From NCBI GenBank assembly GCA_020636435.1, contig JACJXX010000001.1, forward strand, positions 1,939,001-2,003,000: a DNA stretch of 64,000 nt, given 5' to 3'. Source of the stretch: Lewinellaceae bacterium. GTDB taxonomy: Bacteria; Bacteroidota; Bacteroidia; Chitinophagales; Saprospiraceae. Below, piece after piece: positions 50,592 through 59,197 of the stretch. The notes below the pieces were generated by a model. That model made no database searches. It was not told where the DNA came from and saw nothing but the letters and a program-made list of their open reading frames with translations. A program made the position numbers and the translations under genes. Each line of letters starts with the position of its first letter. Within the stretch, counting starts at the first letter, position 1.

Positions 50592-53156
50592 ATGATTGGA
50601 CAAACGAAAGATAACCAGGTGAAGTTGAAACGCATCTTCATTGAATCCAAACTGCCGAAGGAACTGGCGCCGCTGCACGAACTGGCCAACAACCTGTGGT
50701 GGTCCTGGAATAAAGATGCCATCGAGCTGTTCCGGTCCATCGATCCGGGCAATTGGAAGAAGCACGACTACAACCCCATTGCCGTCCTCGATAACGTCAG
50801 CGTAGACAAAGCCAATAAATTGCGGGCCGACCAGGCCTTCATGGACCGGCTGCGGTCGGTAGATAAGGCCTTCCGGGCTTACCTCAAGGAAAAACCAAAA
50901 AAGGATACGCCTCAGATCGCTTACTTCAGCATGGAATACGGGCTGCACATTTCCCTTCGCCTCTACTCCGGCGGGCTGGGCGTGCTGGCCGGCGACTACC
51001 TCAAGGAGGCCAGCGACGACAACTCCAACATGGTGGCAGTTGGCCTGCTCTACCGCTATGGTTACTTCCAGCAGGCCATCTCCCTGCACGGCGACCAGAT
51101 CAACAACTTCCCGCCCCAGAAATTTACCAAACTGCCTCTGGCGCCCGTGCGCGATGATAATGGGGAATGGCTGAAAGTAAGCGTAGGGCTCAAGGGCCGC
51201 GTGGTCTATGCCAAGGCTTGGGTGCTCCAGGTGGGCCGCATCCCCCTCTACCTGCTCGACACGGACATCGATGAGAATAATCCCGAGGACCGCACCCTGA
51301 CCCACCAGCTCTACGGCGGCGACAACGAGCACCGCCTCCGGCAGGAGATCGTACTTGGCATCGGCGGCGCCCGCGTCCTCAAAGCGATGGGCATCGACGC
51401 CGATATTTACCACTGCAACGAAGGGCACGCCGCCTTCCTCAACATCGAACGCCTGCAGGATTATGTGCAGCAGCAGCAGCAGCTTTCCTTCCCCGAGGCG
51501 CTGGAAGTAGTGCGCGCCACCAGCCTGTTTACCACCCACACGCCGGTACCGGCCGGGCACGACTACTTCCACGAGAACCTCCTTCAGCAATACCTCTACA
51601 ACTACGCGGAGGGCCTGGGCATCAGCTGGGAGCAGTTTGTCGCCCTCGGCAAAATCAACCCGGCCGACCACCACGAGCTGTTCTCCATGAGCCACCTGGC
51701 CATGCGGCTCTCTCAGGAAGTCAACGGCGTGAGCCGGCTGCACGGAGCGGTGTCCCAGAAGATGTTCAACGTGCTTTATCCGGGCTACAACCCCGAGGAG
51801 CTCCACATCGGTTATGTCACCAACAGCGTACACTACCCCACCTGGATCGCCCACGAGTGGAATGAGTTGTACACCCGCACCTTTGGCAAAGGCTTCCTCC
51901 GCGACCAATCCAACAAAGACTACTGGCGCAAGATTCACCAGGTCAGCGATGAAGAGGTCATGGCCATTCGCCGCCTGCAGAAGAAACGCCTGCTGGATTA
52001 TGTTAAAACCACGCTTCAGGACGACCTCACCCGGCGCGGCGAAAACCCGCGCAACATCTTCGAGGTAATCAACGCTATTGAAGAAGACGCACTGGTCCTC
52101 GGATTTGCCCGCCGTTTCGCCACCTACAAACGGGCGCACCTGCTGTTCACCAATATTGAGCGCCTCTCCGAGATCGTCAATGCAGAAGGGCGCCCGGTGC
52201 TCTTCCTCTTCGCCGGCAAAGCCCATCCCGCCGACCACGGCGGCCAGGACCTCATCAAGCACATCGTCCACGTCTCTAAGCGGCCGGAATTTACCGGCAA
52301 GGTCATCTTTCTCGAAAATTACAACATGGAAATGGCCAAGCTGCTGGTCCGCGGCGTCGACATCTGGCTCAACACCCCCACCCGCCCGAAAGAAGCTTCC
52401 GGCACCAGCGGCATGAAAGCCGCCCTCAACGGCGTGATGAACTTCAGCGTGCTCGACGGATGGTGGGCAGAAGGCTACCGCCCCGACGCCGGCTGGGCCC
52501 TGCCCGAAGAACGCACCTACGACGACCAGAGCCTGCAGAATGAACTGGACGCCGAGACCATCTACAACATCCTGGAACACGATATCATCCCTACCTACTT
52601 CGACTACAACGAGCAGGGCGTTTCCCCAAAATGGGCCAGCTACATCAAGAACATCATCGCCGAAGTAGCTCCTGTTTTCACCATGAAGCGCATGCTCGAC
52701 GACTACTACGAGCGCTTTTACAACAAGCTCTATGAGCGCGGCCGGGCGGTGAAGGCCAAAAAATTCCAAATGGCCAGGCAGATGGCTTCCTGGAAAGCAC
52801 AGATGACGGAGCGCTGGAACGAGATCAAAGTCCTGGAAGCCGATGTGTTCGACAGCGACAACTACCCCTTACCGGTCGGCCAGCCCTTCACTGCCAAACT
52901 CACGCTGCACCTCGACGGCATCGAGGCCAAGCACGTGGGGGTGGAGGTTGTTTTTCTCAAACGCCTGACCGAAGAAGAACTGGAGCTGCAGTTTAAAGAA
53001 GAACTTCAACTCAAAAAAGTGAATGGCAAAGCCGCCACTTACTCCTGCCAGGTCGACCCCGAATTGGCCGGCGTCTACGAGTACGGCTTCCGGGTCTACC
53101 CCAAACACGAGCTGCTGGCCCACCGCCAGGACCTCGCCCTGGTGCACTGGATTTGA
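50592..53156 (+). CDS. glgP: Alpha-glucan phosphorylase
   Basis: 854 residues, of the DUF3417-containing branch of alpha-glucan phosphorylases common in bacteria. The N-terminal ~100 residues (LPKELAPLHELANNLWWSWN) are the DUF3417 helix domain. The GT35 catalytic part follows: IAYFSMEYGLHISLRLYSGG, LGVLAGDYLKEASDDN, CNEGHAAF, GFARRFATYKRA and the pyridoxal-phosphate lysine motif SGTSGMKAALNG (Lys ~609). It removes glucose-1-phosphate from glycogen or maltodextrins in the cytoplasm. It stands alone between a promoter box and a terminator hairpin, divergent from msrC. Confidence 0.95.
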   Translation: MIGQTKDNQVKLKRIFIESKLPKELAPLHELANNLWWSWNKDAIELFRSIDPGNWKKHDYNPIAVLDNVSVDKANKLRADQAFMDRLRSVDKAFRAYLKEKPKKDTPQIAYFSMEYGLHISLRLYSGGLGVLAGDYLKEASDDNSNMVAVGLLYRYGYFQQAISLHGDQINNFPPQKFTKLPLAPVRDDNGEWLKVSVGLKGRVVYAKAWVLQVGRIPLYLLDTDIDENNPEDRTLTHQLYGGDNEHRLRQEIVLGIGGARVLKAMGIDADIYHCNEGHAAFLNIERLQDYVQQQQQLSFPEALEVVRATSLFTTHTPVPAGHDYFHENLLQQYLYNYAEGLGISWEQFVALGKINPADHHELFSMSHLAMRLSQEVNGVSRLHGAVSQKMFNVLYPGYNPEELHIGYVTNSVHYPTWIAHEWNELYTRTFGKGFLRDQSNKDYWRKIHQVSDEEVMAIRRLQKKRLLDYVKTTLQDDLTRRGENPRNIFEVINAIEEDALVLGFARRFATYKRAHLLFTNIERLSEIVNAEGRPVLFLFAGKAHPADHGGQDLIKHIVHVSKRPEFTGKVIFLENYNMEMAKLLVRGVDIWLNTPTRPKEASGTSGMKAALNGVMNFSVLDGWWAEGYRPDAGWALPEERTYDDQSLQNELDAETIYNILEHDIIPTYFDYNEQGVSPKWASYIKNIIAEVAPVFTMKRMLDDYYERFYNKLYERGRAVKAKKFQMARQMASWKAQMTERWNEIKVLEADVFDSDNYPLPVGQPFTAKLTLHLDGIEAKHVGVEVVFLKRLTEEELELQFKEELQLKKVNGKAATYSCQVDPELAGVYEYGFRVYPKHELLAHRQDLALVHWI

Positions 53157-53199
53157 CCGTGCCGCGATCATCTCTGATCGCGAGGCCACTGCAAATAAA

Positions 53200-53229
53200 A
53201 AGCGCTTCCCTCGAGTGGGGAAGCGCTTA
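53200..53229 (+). terminator. Hairpin after glgP
   Basis: AAGCGCTTCCC-TCGAGT-GGGGAAGCGCTT, a 12-bp stem (one G-T), 44 bp past the glgP stop. The T-run after it is poor; a preceding smaller hairpin CGCGATCA-TCTC-TGATCGCG sits at 53163-53182. Confidence 0.5.
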
Positions 53230-53918
53230 TATTCTGAAACAATTTTTCCGAAAGAAAAATGGCAGCCAGGCCTTAGCCATTGGAATTGGGATTTGTCAAA
53301 CGAAACAGCACAAAGAGCCTGCCCGGCTACCCGGGATATGCATGGGATATGAGAAGTTTATTCACTTTTTCCCAAAAACAGCCCCGGAGTTTCCTCCGGG
53401 GCCGGGAACAGCTTTTTGGGGTTAGCCCTCCTCGCCAGACAGCTGGCGGAGGAGTAGCGAGGCAGAACGTTCCGCGTTTTTGGGTTATCCATTTCAATAT
53501 CAAAAAGATAGTTGCTAAATATCCCGGCAAAACAATCAACTCTCACGGGATTATAAGGATCGGCAAGACGGCTTTTTTTTGTGCCACCTCACCTCTCCGG
53601 CTCTGGGTTTCAGGTGTTTTTATTCTTTATGCCGGCCGTGGAAAAAACGTTACTGATTTTTTAAAAAAAGTTTTTCATTTGACATCCATAGCCCCGACGC
53701 GGCTATCGCCGGTACGGGGCCTCCGCTGCGCTCCGGCATCCACAGTATCCATAGTATCATAGTATCCATAGTATCCATAGCATCCACAGCCCCGACATGC
53801 GTCGGGATGTCGCTACGCTCCACATCCACAGCCCCCCCATTCCAATTCCCCACAAAATCCCTAACTTTACCCAAAAAAAACCAACAATTCGTAACACCAA
53901 CATAAACCGAGCTCATTA
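53230..53918. other. Gene-free region with hairpins and short tandem repeats
   Basis: No gene is supported. The stretch holds a hairpin CCCCGGAG-TTTC-CTCCGGGG (53384-53403) set inside outer arms CCCAAAAACAGC/GCTTTTTGGGG. It also holds a hairpin CTCGCCAG...CTGGCGGAGGAG (~53428-53455) and a REP-like CCCGACATGCGTCGGG (~53792-53807). At 53738-53788 there is a run of the nonamer TATCCATAG with one shortened unit. The sigma-factor gene's own promoter may lie at TAACTTTA (53872-53879). Confidence 0.5.
53738..53788. repeat. Nonamer tandem repeat (TATCCATAG)
   Basis: About five units of CATCCACAG/TATCCATAG, one shortened to eight bases. Such slippage-prone runs vary in length between strains. It lies ~130 bp upstream of the sigma-factor gene. 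Confidence 0.7.
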
Positions 53919-54458
53919 ATGAGTAATTATCCGGATGACGACCGCAGGCTTCAACAACTGGCCGCCGACGATGGCAAGGCCTGGAAAGAACTCTACGACA
54001 ACATGCGCAGCCCCTTTCGGCTGTTCTTTATAAAATACGGCGCCATGCCTCCAGAAGATGCGCTGGAACTTTACCAGGACGCCATGGTGGCGCTCTACCG
54101 AAATGTTGTAAACGGCAAGCTTCAGCCTCCGCTATCCAGCACTTTGAAAACCTATCTCTTTGGCATCGGAAAAATCCTGCTGAAGAAAAAAGGCGAAGGG
54201 GCGGGCAATTGGGACGACGACATCCCCGAGCTGCCGATAGAGCCCGAAATAGAAAGCCGGCAGGAGCAAAGCGCCAAGGCGGAGCTGGTTCGCCGCCTGC
54301 TTGGCAAGGTGGGCGAATCCTGCCGCCAGGTACTGGAACTGGCATACTTGCGGGGTTTCGTCATGGAGGCCATTGCCGAAGAGCTGGGCCTGCCCTCCGC
54401 AGGGGCCGCCCGCAAACGCAAACACGATTGCCTGAAAAAATTGCGTGAACTGTTGTAA
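53919..54458 (+). CDS. Sigma-70 family RNA polymerase sigma factor (ECF-like)
   Basis: 179 residues. Region 2 is seen in WKELYDNMRSPFRLFFIKYG and DALELYQDAMVALYRN (~20-65), followed by LKTYLFGIGKILLKKK. Region 4 is seen in CRQVLELAYLRGFVMEAIAEELGLPSAGAARKRKHDCLKKLREL (~135-179). It lacks region 3 and is therefore ECF-type. The next gene, 14 bp downstream, encodes a membrane protein that probably serves as its anti-sigma partner. Pairs like this often govern TPR-CHAT genes in Saprospiria, but the CHAT gene in this window lies 6 kb away on the other strand. Confidence 0.85.
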   Translation: MSNYPDDDRRLQQLAADDGKAWKELYDNMRSPFRLFFIKYGAMPPEDALELYQDAMVALYRNVVNGKLQPPLSSTLKTYLFGIGKILLKKKGEGAGNWDDDIPELPIEPEIESRQEQSAKAELVRRLLGKVGESCRQVLELAYLRGFVMEAIAEELGLPSAGAARKRKHDCLKKLRELL

Positions 54459-54472
54459 AAAAATGAAACGAA

Positions 54473-55393
54473 ATGCCGTCTGACCATTACAATACCGAAA
54501 CCATTGAACGCTACCTCACCCATCGGATGGGGGAGGAAGAACTGGCCGAATTCGAAGGCCGGATGCAGCAGGAAGAATCCCTGCGCCAGGAGGTAGCGGC
54601 TTACCGGCCGGTGCTGGAAGGCCTCGTTGCCCTGCGCGGCGAAAACTTTCGCCAAAAAATACACGAATGGGAGGGAGAATGGGCCCGGGCCAATACCGAT
54701 GACACCGAACTCATCGAATGGTACCTGGACGGAGACCTGGCCGGCGAGGCCAGCAGCCAGGCCGAACAGCGCATAGAAGAAGACGAGGCATTTGCCCGGG
54801 AAGTCGCCGCCTACCGGCAGGTCCGGGAAGGCTTCAGCGCCGCCCGTGCAGCCTCCTTCCGGAATAAGATGGAGCAATGGGAAAAAGAGGAAGCGCAGAC
54901 GGCGCGGCCCCGGCTGAAGCCGCTCTGGCCCCGGCTGGCCGCCGCCGCCGCCGTCCTGCTGCTGCTGGGCTTCGGCTTCAACTGGTATGCCCAGGCCAAT
55001 TTCTCCGCCGGCGCCATCGCCGAAGCCAACTATCAGCCTCCATTAGGCGGGGCCACCATGGGTGATGAACCCGTTGCCGGAGACGCCATCAGCCAGGGCT
55101 TTGAAGCGGCCCACGCCTTGTTCGACCAAAAGCAATACCCGGCCGCCTACCGGGCTTTCGACGGCCTGCTCGCCCAATTGCCTGCCGCTCCCGTCGACGA
55201 ACTCACCCGCACCTACCTCCGCGAAAACAGCGAATGGAGCCGCCTGCTGGCCGCCCTGGCCATGGAAGAGCCTCCTATGGATGTGCAGGCGGAAGCTCGG
55301 CGAATTGCATCCATTAGTGGGCACGAGTTTCAGGAGCCGGCTCAGGCTTTGTTGCGAAAGCTGCAGTCACCTCTTTATCGATGGGTAAATTGA
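54473..55393 (+). CDS. Single-pass membrane protein, putative anti-sigma partner
   Basis: 306 residues. Two similar N-terminal segments (TETIERYLTHRMGEEELAEF, ~7-60, and DTELIEWYLDGDLAGEASSQ, ~75-130) resemble the zinc-less anti-sigma helical repeats seen in Bacteroidota. One membrane segment follows (LAAAAAVLLLLGFGFNWYA, ~150-170). The ~135-residue periplasmic part has a TPR-like stretch (GFEAAHALFDQKQYPAAYRA). Overlap in spacing with the sigma gene (14 bp) supports one transcript. The function as an anti-sigma factor is an inference from context and layout. Confidence 0.7.
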   Translation: MPSDHYNTETIERYLTHRMGEEELAEFEGRMQQEESLRQEVAAYRPVLEGLVALRGENFRQKIHEWEGEWARANTDDTELIEWYLDGDLAGEASSQAEQRIEEDEAFAREVAAYRQVREGFSAARAASFRNKMEQWEKEEAQTARPRLKPLWPRLAAAAAVLLLLGFGFNWYAQANFSAGAIAEANYQPPLGGATMGDEPVAGDAISQGFEAAHALFDQKQYPAAYRAFDGLLAQLPAAPVDELTRTYLRENSEWSRLLAALAMEEPPMDVQAEARRIASISGHEFQEPAQALLRKLQSPLYRWVN

Positions 55394-55435
55394 AGCAAAT
55401 GTATTTACTCCTTTATCAAGGGTTTTATCTTCTCC

Positions 55436-55632
55436 TCACTTACATCCTTGTAATCCATAGTCACCTCTTGCCCTAGATCCAAACAAGATTACTTCTGCAT
55501 CTTTATCTATTCCTTCACTTGATCCGGTATCCTTTCAGTCGTTGTTTCCATATTTTCTGCTTTCGTTTTCCTGAAATATACATTTATTATCAATCCTCTA
55601 TCCTCTGCAACACTTATTCTCAAATTACTCAT
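55436..55632 (-). pseudogene. Nucleotidyltransferase (MNT-type) relic
   Basis: Minus-strand frames give MSNLRISVAEDRGLIINVYF up to QVKE-stop, and then, after a frameshift, DKDAEVILFGSRARGDYG, the signature of small MNT-fold nucleotidyltransferases (toxin-antitoxin or resistance type). The rest of the domain is missing. The fragment lies between the anti-sigma gene and the group II intron and is AT-richer than its neighbours. Confidence 0.5.
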
Positions 55633-55689
55633 TTATAATTTATTACAAATTTATATTTATTGCAACTTATATAGTCTAGTCTATTCCTC

Positions 55690-55761
55690 TACCGATGGTG
55701 GCTAACGGTTGGCATCTATGACGTTGCCAGCTTTTGCTGGCAATGGACATAGATGCTTTGT
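55690..55761. other. attC-like folded site at the 5' edge of the group II intron
   Basis: GGTGGCTAACGG is followed by two nested stems, GCATCTATG/CATAGATGC and TTGCCAGC/GCTGGCAA, and then TTTG at the intron border. The layout, a TAAC core sequence next to a long imperfect hairpin, resembles half of the attC sites of Bacteroidota integron cassettes. The expected inverse core (GTTAGC) is not found after the intron, so the site is at best partial. Confidence 0.4.
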
Positions 55762-57609
55762 GTGTGCCTGGCATGTACCGCTATCGAAAGATAGCAAATT
55801 ATTCTAGAGGGTGTAAGTCCCTTATACGCGAGAATGACTTCTCGAAGTATTATTAAGTCGCAAGGGTGTTAAGGGTGACCTTAGACCTGAAGGAAGCGAG
55901 ACTACAAAAGTCGGTTCTAACGAACAGGAACTTGATACAGAGGCTAGTAGAGCTGGGGTGAGCAAGCACATCTTTGTAAAGCCCCAAGAATAGAAAAAGG
56001 CGCTATTAGTAGATCAAGTAGATATCGACGGAAAGAATAGGTACTTACCCAGGGAGATCTCAGAAATAGTTGATTTTTCTGAGAAGTCAGCCGAAGTCAT
56101 AGTACCAAGGGTAACAAGCTAGGATTGCTAATACCATACCCTAGGGTAGACAACTTGGGAAGGACTGAACATTAAATCACGTCTAGATTCACCATGGAAT
56201 CATCGATAGCCATGGTCTAAAAGGACAGAAAATCAAATGAATTGATAGCAAAAATCCTACAAGGCAGGAACCTATACAAAGCATACCGACGAGTGGTAAG
56301 CAATAAAGGTTCGTGTGGAGTAGACGGAATGCGAGTAAACGAACTGCAAGAATATCTATCAACCCATCAGAGCGATCTGGTGCGAGAGATTCTAGCGGAC
56401 AACTACTTGCCCAATGCTATCAGAGGAGTAGAGATTCCTAAATCTAAATCTAATGGAAACAAACGCCTCCTAGGAATACCCACCGTAGTAGACAGATGGC
56501 TACAACAAGCGGTTAGTCAGCAACTGATGACGAGATTCGAATTAGAATTCTCAGCTCACAGCTATGGCTTCCGCCCAAAGAAGAATATGCAACAAGCGTT
56601 GATACAATCACTGGCTTATATCAATGATGGGTATAGCGATATAGTGGATATAGACTTGAGCAAATTCTTCGACGAAGTAGCACATTACAAGATACTACAG
56701 CTCATTTATGAGAAGGTAAAATGTACAACCACACTGCGGTTAATCCGTAAGTGGCTACGAGCACCGATACTCATAAATGGCAAGCTACACAAGCGACGCA
56801 AAGGACTTCCGCAAGGAAGCCCGTTGAGTCCCTTACTGTCCAATATTATGTTGGATCAACTGGATAAATACCTGGAAAAGAGAGGATGTCGATTTATCCG
56901 CTATGCAGACGATTTTAGTATCTATACGAAATCAAAATCAGAAGCAAAATCTATTGGTAATGAGGTTTATCTCTTTCTAAGAGATAAGCTAGAACTACAA
57001 ATCAATAGAGAGAAAAGCGGAATCAGACGACCCTCAAATTTTACGGTATTAGGCCACACCTTCACTTCGGTATATAAGAAGGAGAGCAAAGGGCAATTTC
57101 AGTTGATAGTAAGTAAGCGTAGTTGGGAAGAACTTAAGAGGAAGCTCAAGCGAGTAACCAAGAAAACGCTGGGATATAGCTTTAGCGAACGCATATCAGC
57201 GCTCAAATTAATCTATCAAGGATGGATTAATAATTACCGATTAGCTAATATCTATACAAAGCTTAAAAAGGTAGATGAGTGGCTGAGAAACCGTTTACGA
57301 TACTGTATCTGGCACGATTGGAAAAAGCCGGAGCGCAAACGTAAGAATCTGATTAGATTGGGAGTAGACAAAGGAATGGCTTATGCGTGGAGTCGCACAA
57401 GAATGGGCGGATGGGCAGTTGCCCAAAGTCCAATACTTGGCACTACTATTAAAGTAGCATTACTCAAACGCAAAGGCTATGTTTCTATGACTGACTACTA
57501 CTCAAAGGTCAAGTTTTCGATTTAATGAACCGCCGTATACGAGACCCGTACGTACGGTGGTGTGAGAGGCGCAGTGGCGGTCATTTGACCGTCACCCGTC
57601 TACTCGATT
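55762..57609 (+). mobile_element. Group II intron with intact reverse transcriptase
   Basis: The 5' end GTGTGCCTGGCATG at 55762 fits the group II GUGYG consensus and is followed by structured RNA, for example AGAGGGTGTAAGTCCCTT and CGCAAGGGTGTTAAGGGTGACC. Just after the protein stop comes a domain-V-like hairpin (57527 onward: CGCCGTATACG...CGTACGTACGGTGG), then a domain-VI-like stem GGCGGTCA-TT-TGACCGTC, and an end at CTACTCGATT. Total about 1.85 kb. It has no endonuclease domain and inserted beside a folded DNA site. Confidence 0.88.
56242..57525 (+). CDS. ltrA: Group II intron reverse transcriptase/maturase
   Basis: 427 residues. The frame starts with TTG at 56242, directly preceded by in-frame NE codons and a stop at 56218-56220; an ATG at 56237 is out of frame, so the true start is weak or damaged. 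RT motifs are complete: NKGSCGVDGM, RLLGIPTVVDRWLQQAV, HSYGFRPKKNMQQAL, IVDIDLSKFFDEV, GLPQGSPLSPLLSN and the catalytic RYADDFSIY. A maturase (X) region follows and the protein ends GYVSMTDYYSKVKFSI without an HNH endonuclease. It reverse-transcribes and helps splice its host intron. Confidence 0.93.
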   Translation: MIAKILQGRNLYKAYRRVVSNKGSCGVDGMRVNELQEYLSTHQSDLVREILADNYLPNAIRGVEIPKSKSNGNKRLLGIPTVVDRWLQQAVSQQLMTRFELEFSAHSYGFRPKKNMQQALIQSLAYINDGYSDIVDIDLSKFFDEVAHYKILQLIYEKVKCTTTLRLIRKWLRAPILINGKLHKRRKGLPQGSPLSPLLSNIMLDQLDKYLEKRGCRFIRYADDFSIYTKSKSEAKSIGNEVYLFLRDKLELQINREKSGIRRPSNFTVLGHTFTSVYKKESKGQFQLIVSKRSWEELKRKLKRVTKKTLGYSFSERISALKLIYQGWINNYRLANIYTKLKKVDEWLRNRLRYCIWHDWKKPERKRKNLIRLGVDKGMAYAWSRTRMGGWAVAQSPILGTTIKVALLKRKGYVSMTDYYSKVKFSI

Positions 57610-57981
57610 GGCTGGCCGCCTACACGTTTTTTTCATTCTTCTTCATCTTTCATTTCTTTTATTGCCTTTTCAACTTGCCGGATCAAGTCTTCCCGGTTTG
57701 GCAGATAGTACACATATCTGGAAGCAAAGATTTGATTTGTCACCCCCCCTAGCGCATATTCCGCCACGATTTCTTCTTTATCCGCACATAAAACTATCCC
57801 TATTGGTTCATTGTCTATCGGTTCGTTTATCTCCGTTTTATAGTAATTCAAGTATGCGTTCAATTGCCCAATGTCTGCCGGTTTAAGCTTGTGCATCTTC
57901 AAGTCGATCAGCACATAGGCCCTTAAAATTTTGGGTAGTGGGTCAAACGGGTTGTTTTAGTATATTTGTCGTCAAAAAGCG

Positions 57982-58257
57982 ATGAAGCACCATATCACTG
58001 TCAAGTGCCGCCATTGCCAATGCGAGGACGTAATCAAGAACGGGCGCCGCAGCAACGGCACTCAACGCTGGCGTTGCAATGGTTGTGGCAAGAGCTTTCA
58101 GCTCAACTATTCTTACAATGCCCATAAGCCAGGCGTCAAAGAACAAATCCTGGAACAAACTTTAAATAGCAGCGGCGTACGCGACATCAGCCGCAATTTG
58201 AAGATTGCTAAAGGCACGGTTATATCGGAATTAAAAAAAAAGAGCCGCTTGAGGTGA
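57982..58257 (+). CDS. insA: IS1-family InsA zinc-finger protein
   Basis: 91 residues with the InsA zinc finger CRHCQCEDVIKNGRR and RWRCNGCGKSFQLNY, then a helix-turn-helix (SGVRDISRNLKIAKGTVISE). InsA binds the element's ends and represses transposition. A run of nine A at 58233-58241 near its end fits the programmed -1 frameshift site that fuses InsA to InsB in IS1; the InsB frame is exactly -1 relative to InsA. Confidence 0.93.
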   Translation: MKHHITVKCRHCQCEDVIKNGRRSNGTQRWRCNGCGKSFQLNYSYNAHKPGVKEQILEQTLNSSGVRDISRNLKIAKGTVISELKKKSRLR

Positions 58258-58742
58258 ACCCCTATATCCTGGACAAAATAGAAGCCGGGCAATTGGCCAG
58301 GCTTGAGGTAGCTTTCTTTCTAGTTACAGAATGGGACGAATTTTGGTCTTTTGTTGGCAAAAAATCCTCTCAGCGCTGGACTTGGTACGTTATAGAACGG
58401 CACAGCGGCAAAATCCTAGCCTACCATTGTGGGCGGCGCACGGACGAATCGCTAAAGCTGCTTGTGGAAAAAGTATCGCATTTGCCTATTGAAATTTGCC
58501 ATACTGACGACTGGGCTGCTTATGAGCGCTGCCTGCCGCAGCAATACCGGCAAATCACCGGCAAGGATAATACTTGGAGGATCGAACGCAAAAACCTCAA
58601 TTTTCGCATACACCTTAAAAGGCTGAGCCGTAAAACGATCTGCTTTTCAAAGAACGAAGAAATTCACGACAAGGTCATCGGGATGTACATCAACCGCTAC
58701 TACTTCAAGCACGGAAAATTTGGAGCGGCCGCGGCAGCTTGA
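58254..58742 (+). CDS. insB: IS1-family transposase catalytic part InsB
   Basis: 162 residues from a GTG at 58254, but probably made as an InsA-InsB fusion by -1 frameshifting (fusion reads LKKKEPLEVNPYILDK). DDE-type motifs are in TEWDEFWSFVGKKSSQRW, ICHTDDWAAYERCLP and FSKNEEIHDKVIGMYINRYY. The protein is complete, so the element may still be active. Confidence 0.93.
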   Translation: MNPYILDKIEAGQLARLEVAFFLVTEWDEFWSFVGKKSSQRWTWYVIERHSGKILAYHCGRRTDESLKLLVEKVSHLPIEICHTDDWAAYERCLPQQYRQITGKDNTWRIERKNLNFRIHLKRLSRKTICFSKNEEIHDKVIGMYINRYYFKHGKFGAAAAA

Positions 58743-59197
58743 TCAACCCATTTGACCCACCACCAAAATTTTGTTGTAGAAAACCATGTCTACATAATGG
58801 TGCCTGTTTCCTATCGTCACCCTTTGCTGAGACCCCACAAACATAAACCCTTTTCCCAATTCCAAAAGGAAGTCTTCAATATACCTTATCAGTTTCTTTT
58901 CCAGGTCTTTTTCTAAGATAGGCTTGTTTTCAGCAATCCCTAAAAACTCGAAAACATAAGGGTCCTTGATTATGTCTTCAGGTTTTTGGACAATTTGCCC
59001 TTTTCTTGACAATTCGGCCAACTTCTTTTTGTTTATCTCTCCTTTGGAGAGCAACAACCTTTCAAACAATGCGCTGTTTACTTGCCTTTTCAATTCTCTA
59101 ACTGACCAATTCGAGCTTTCTGCTTCCTTTTCGTAGAAACTCCTTTTGCCGTCGTCTCCTATTGCGAGCAATTCGCAGTAATGGCTCCAGCTTAGGT

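Larger units (their letters stand above)
57934..58764 (+). mobile_element. IS1-family insertion sequence, 831 bp
   Basis: Terminal inverted repeats of ~21 bp with two mismatches begin GGTAGTGGGTCAAACGGG (left) and, on the other strand, GGTGGTGGGTCAAATGGG (right). Both ends are flanked by the 9-bp duplication AAAATTTTG (57925-57933 and 58765-58773), the target size typical for IS1. It carries insA and insB in overlapping frames and appears intact. Confidence 0.95.

Noticed and set aside
56242..57525. Reverse transcriptase as part of a retron or diversity-generating element
   Set aside because: It is flanked by group II intron RNA domains (GUGYG 5' end, domain V and VI after the stop), and no msr/msd or template/variable repeat is present.
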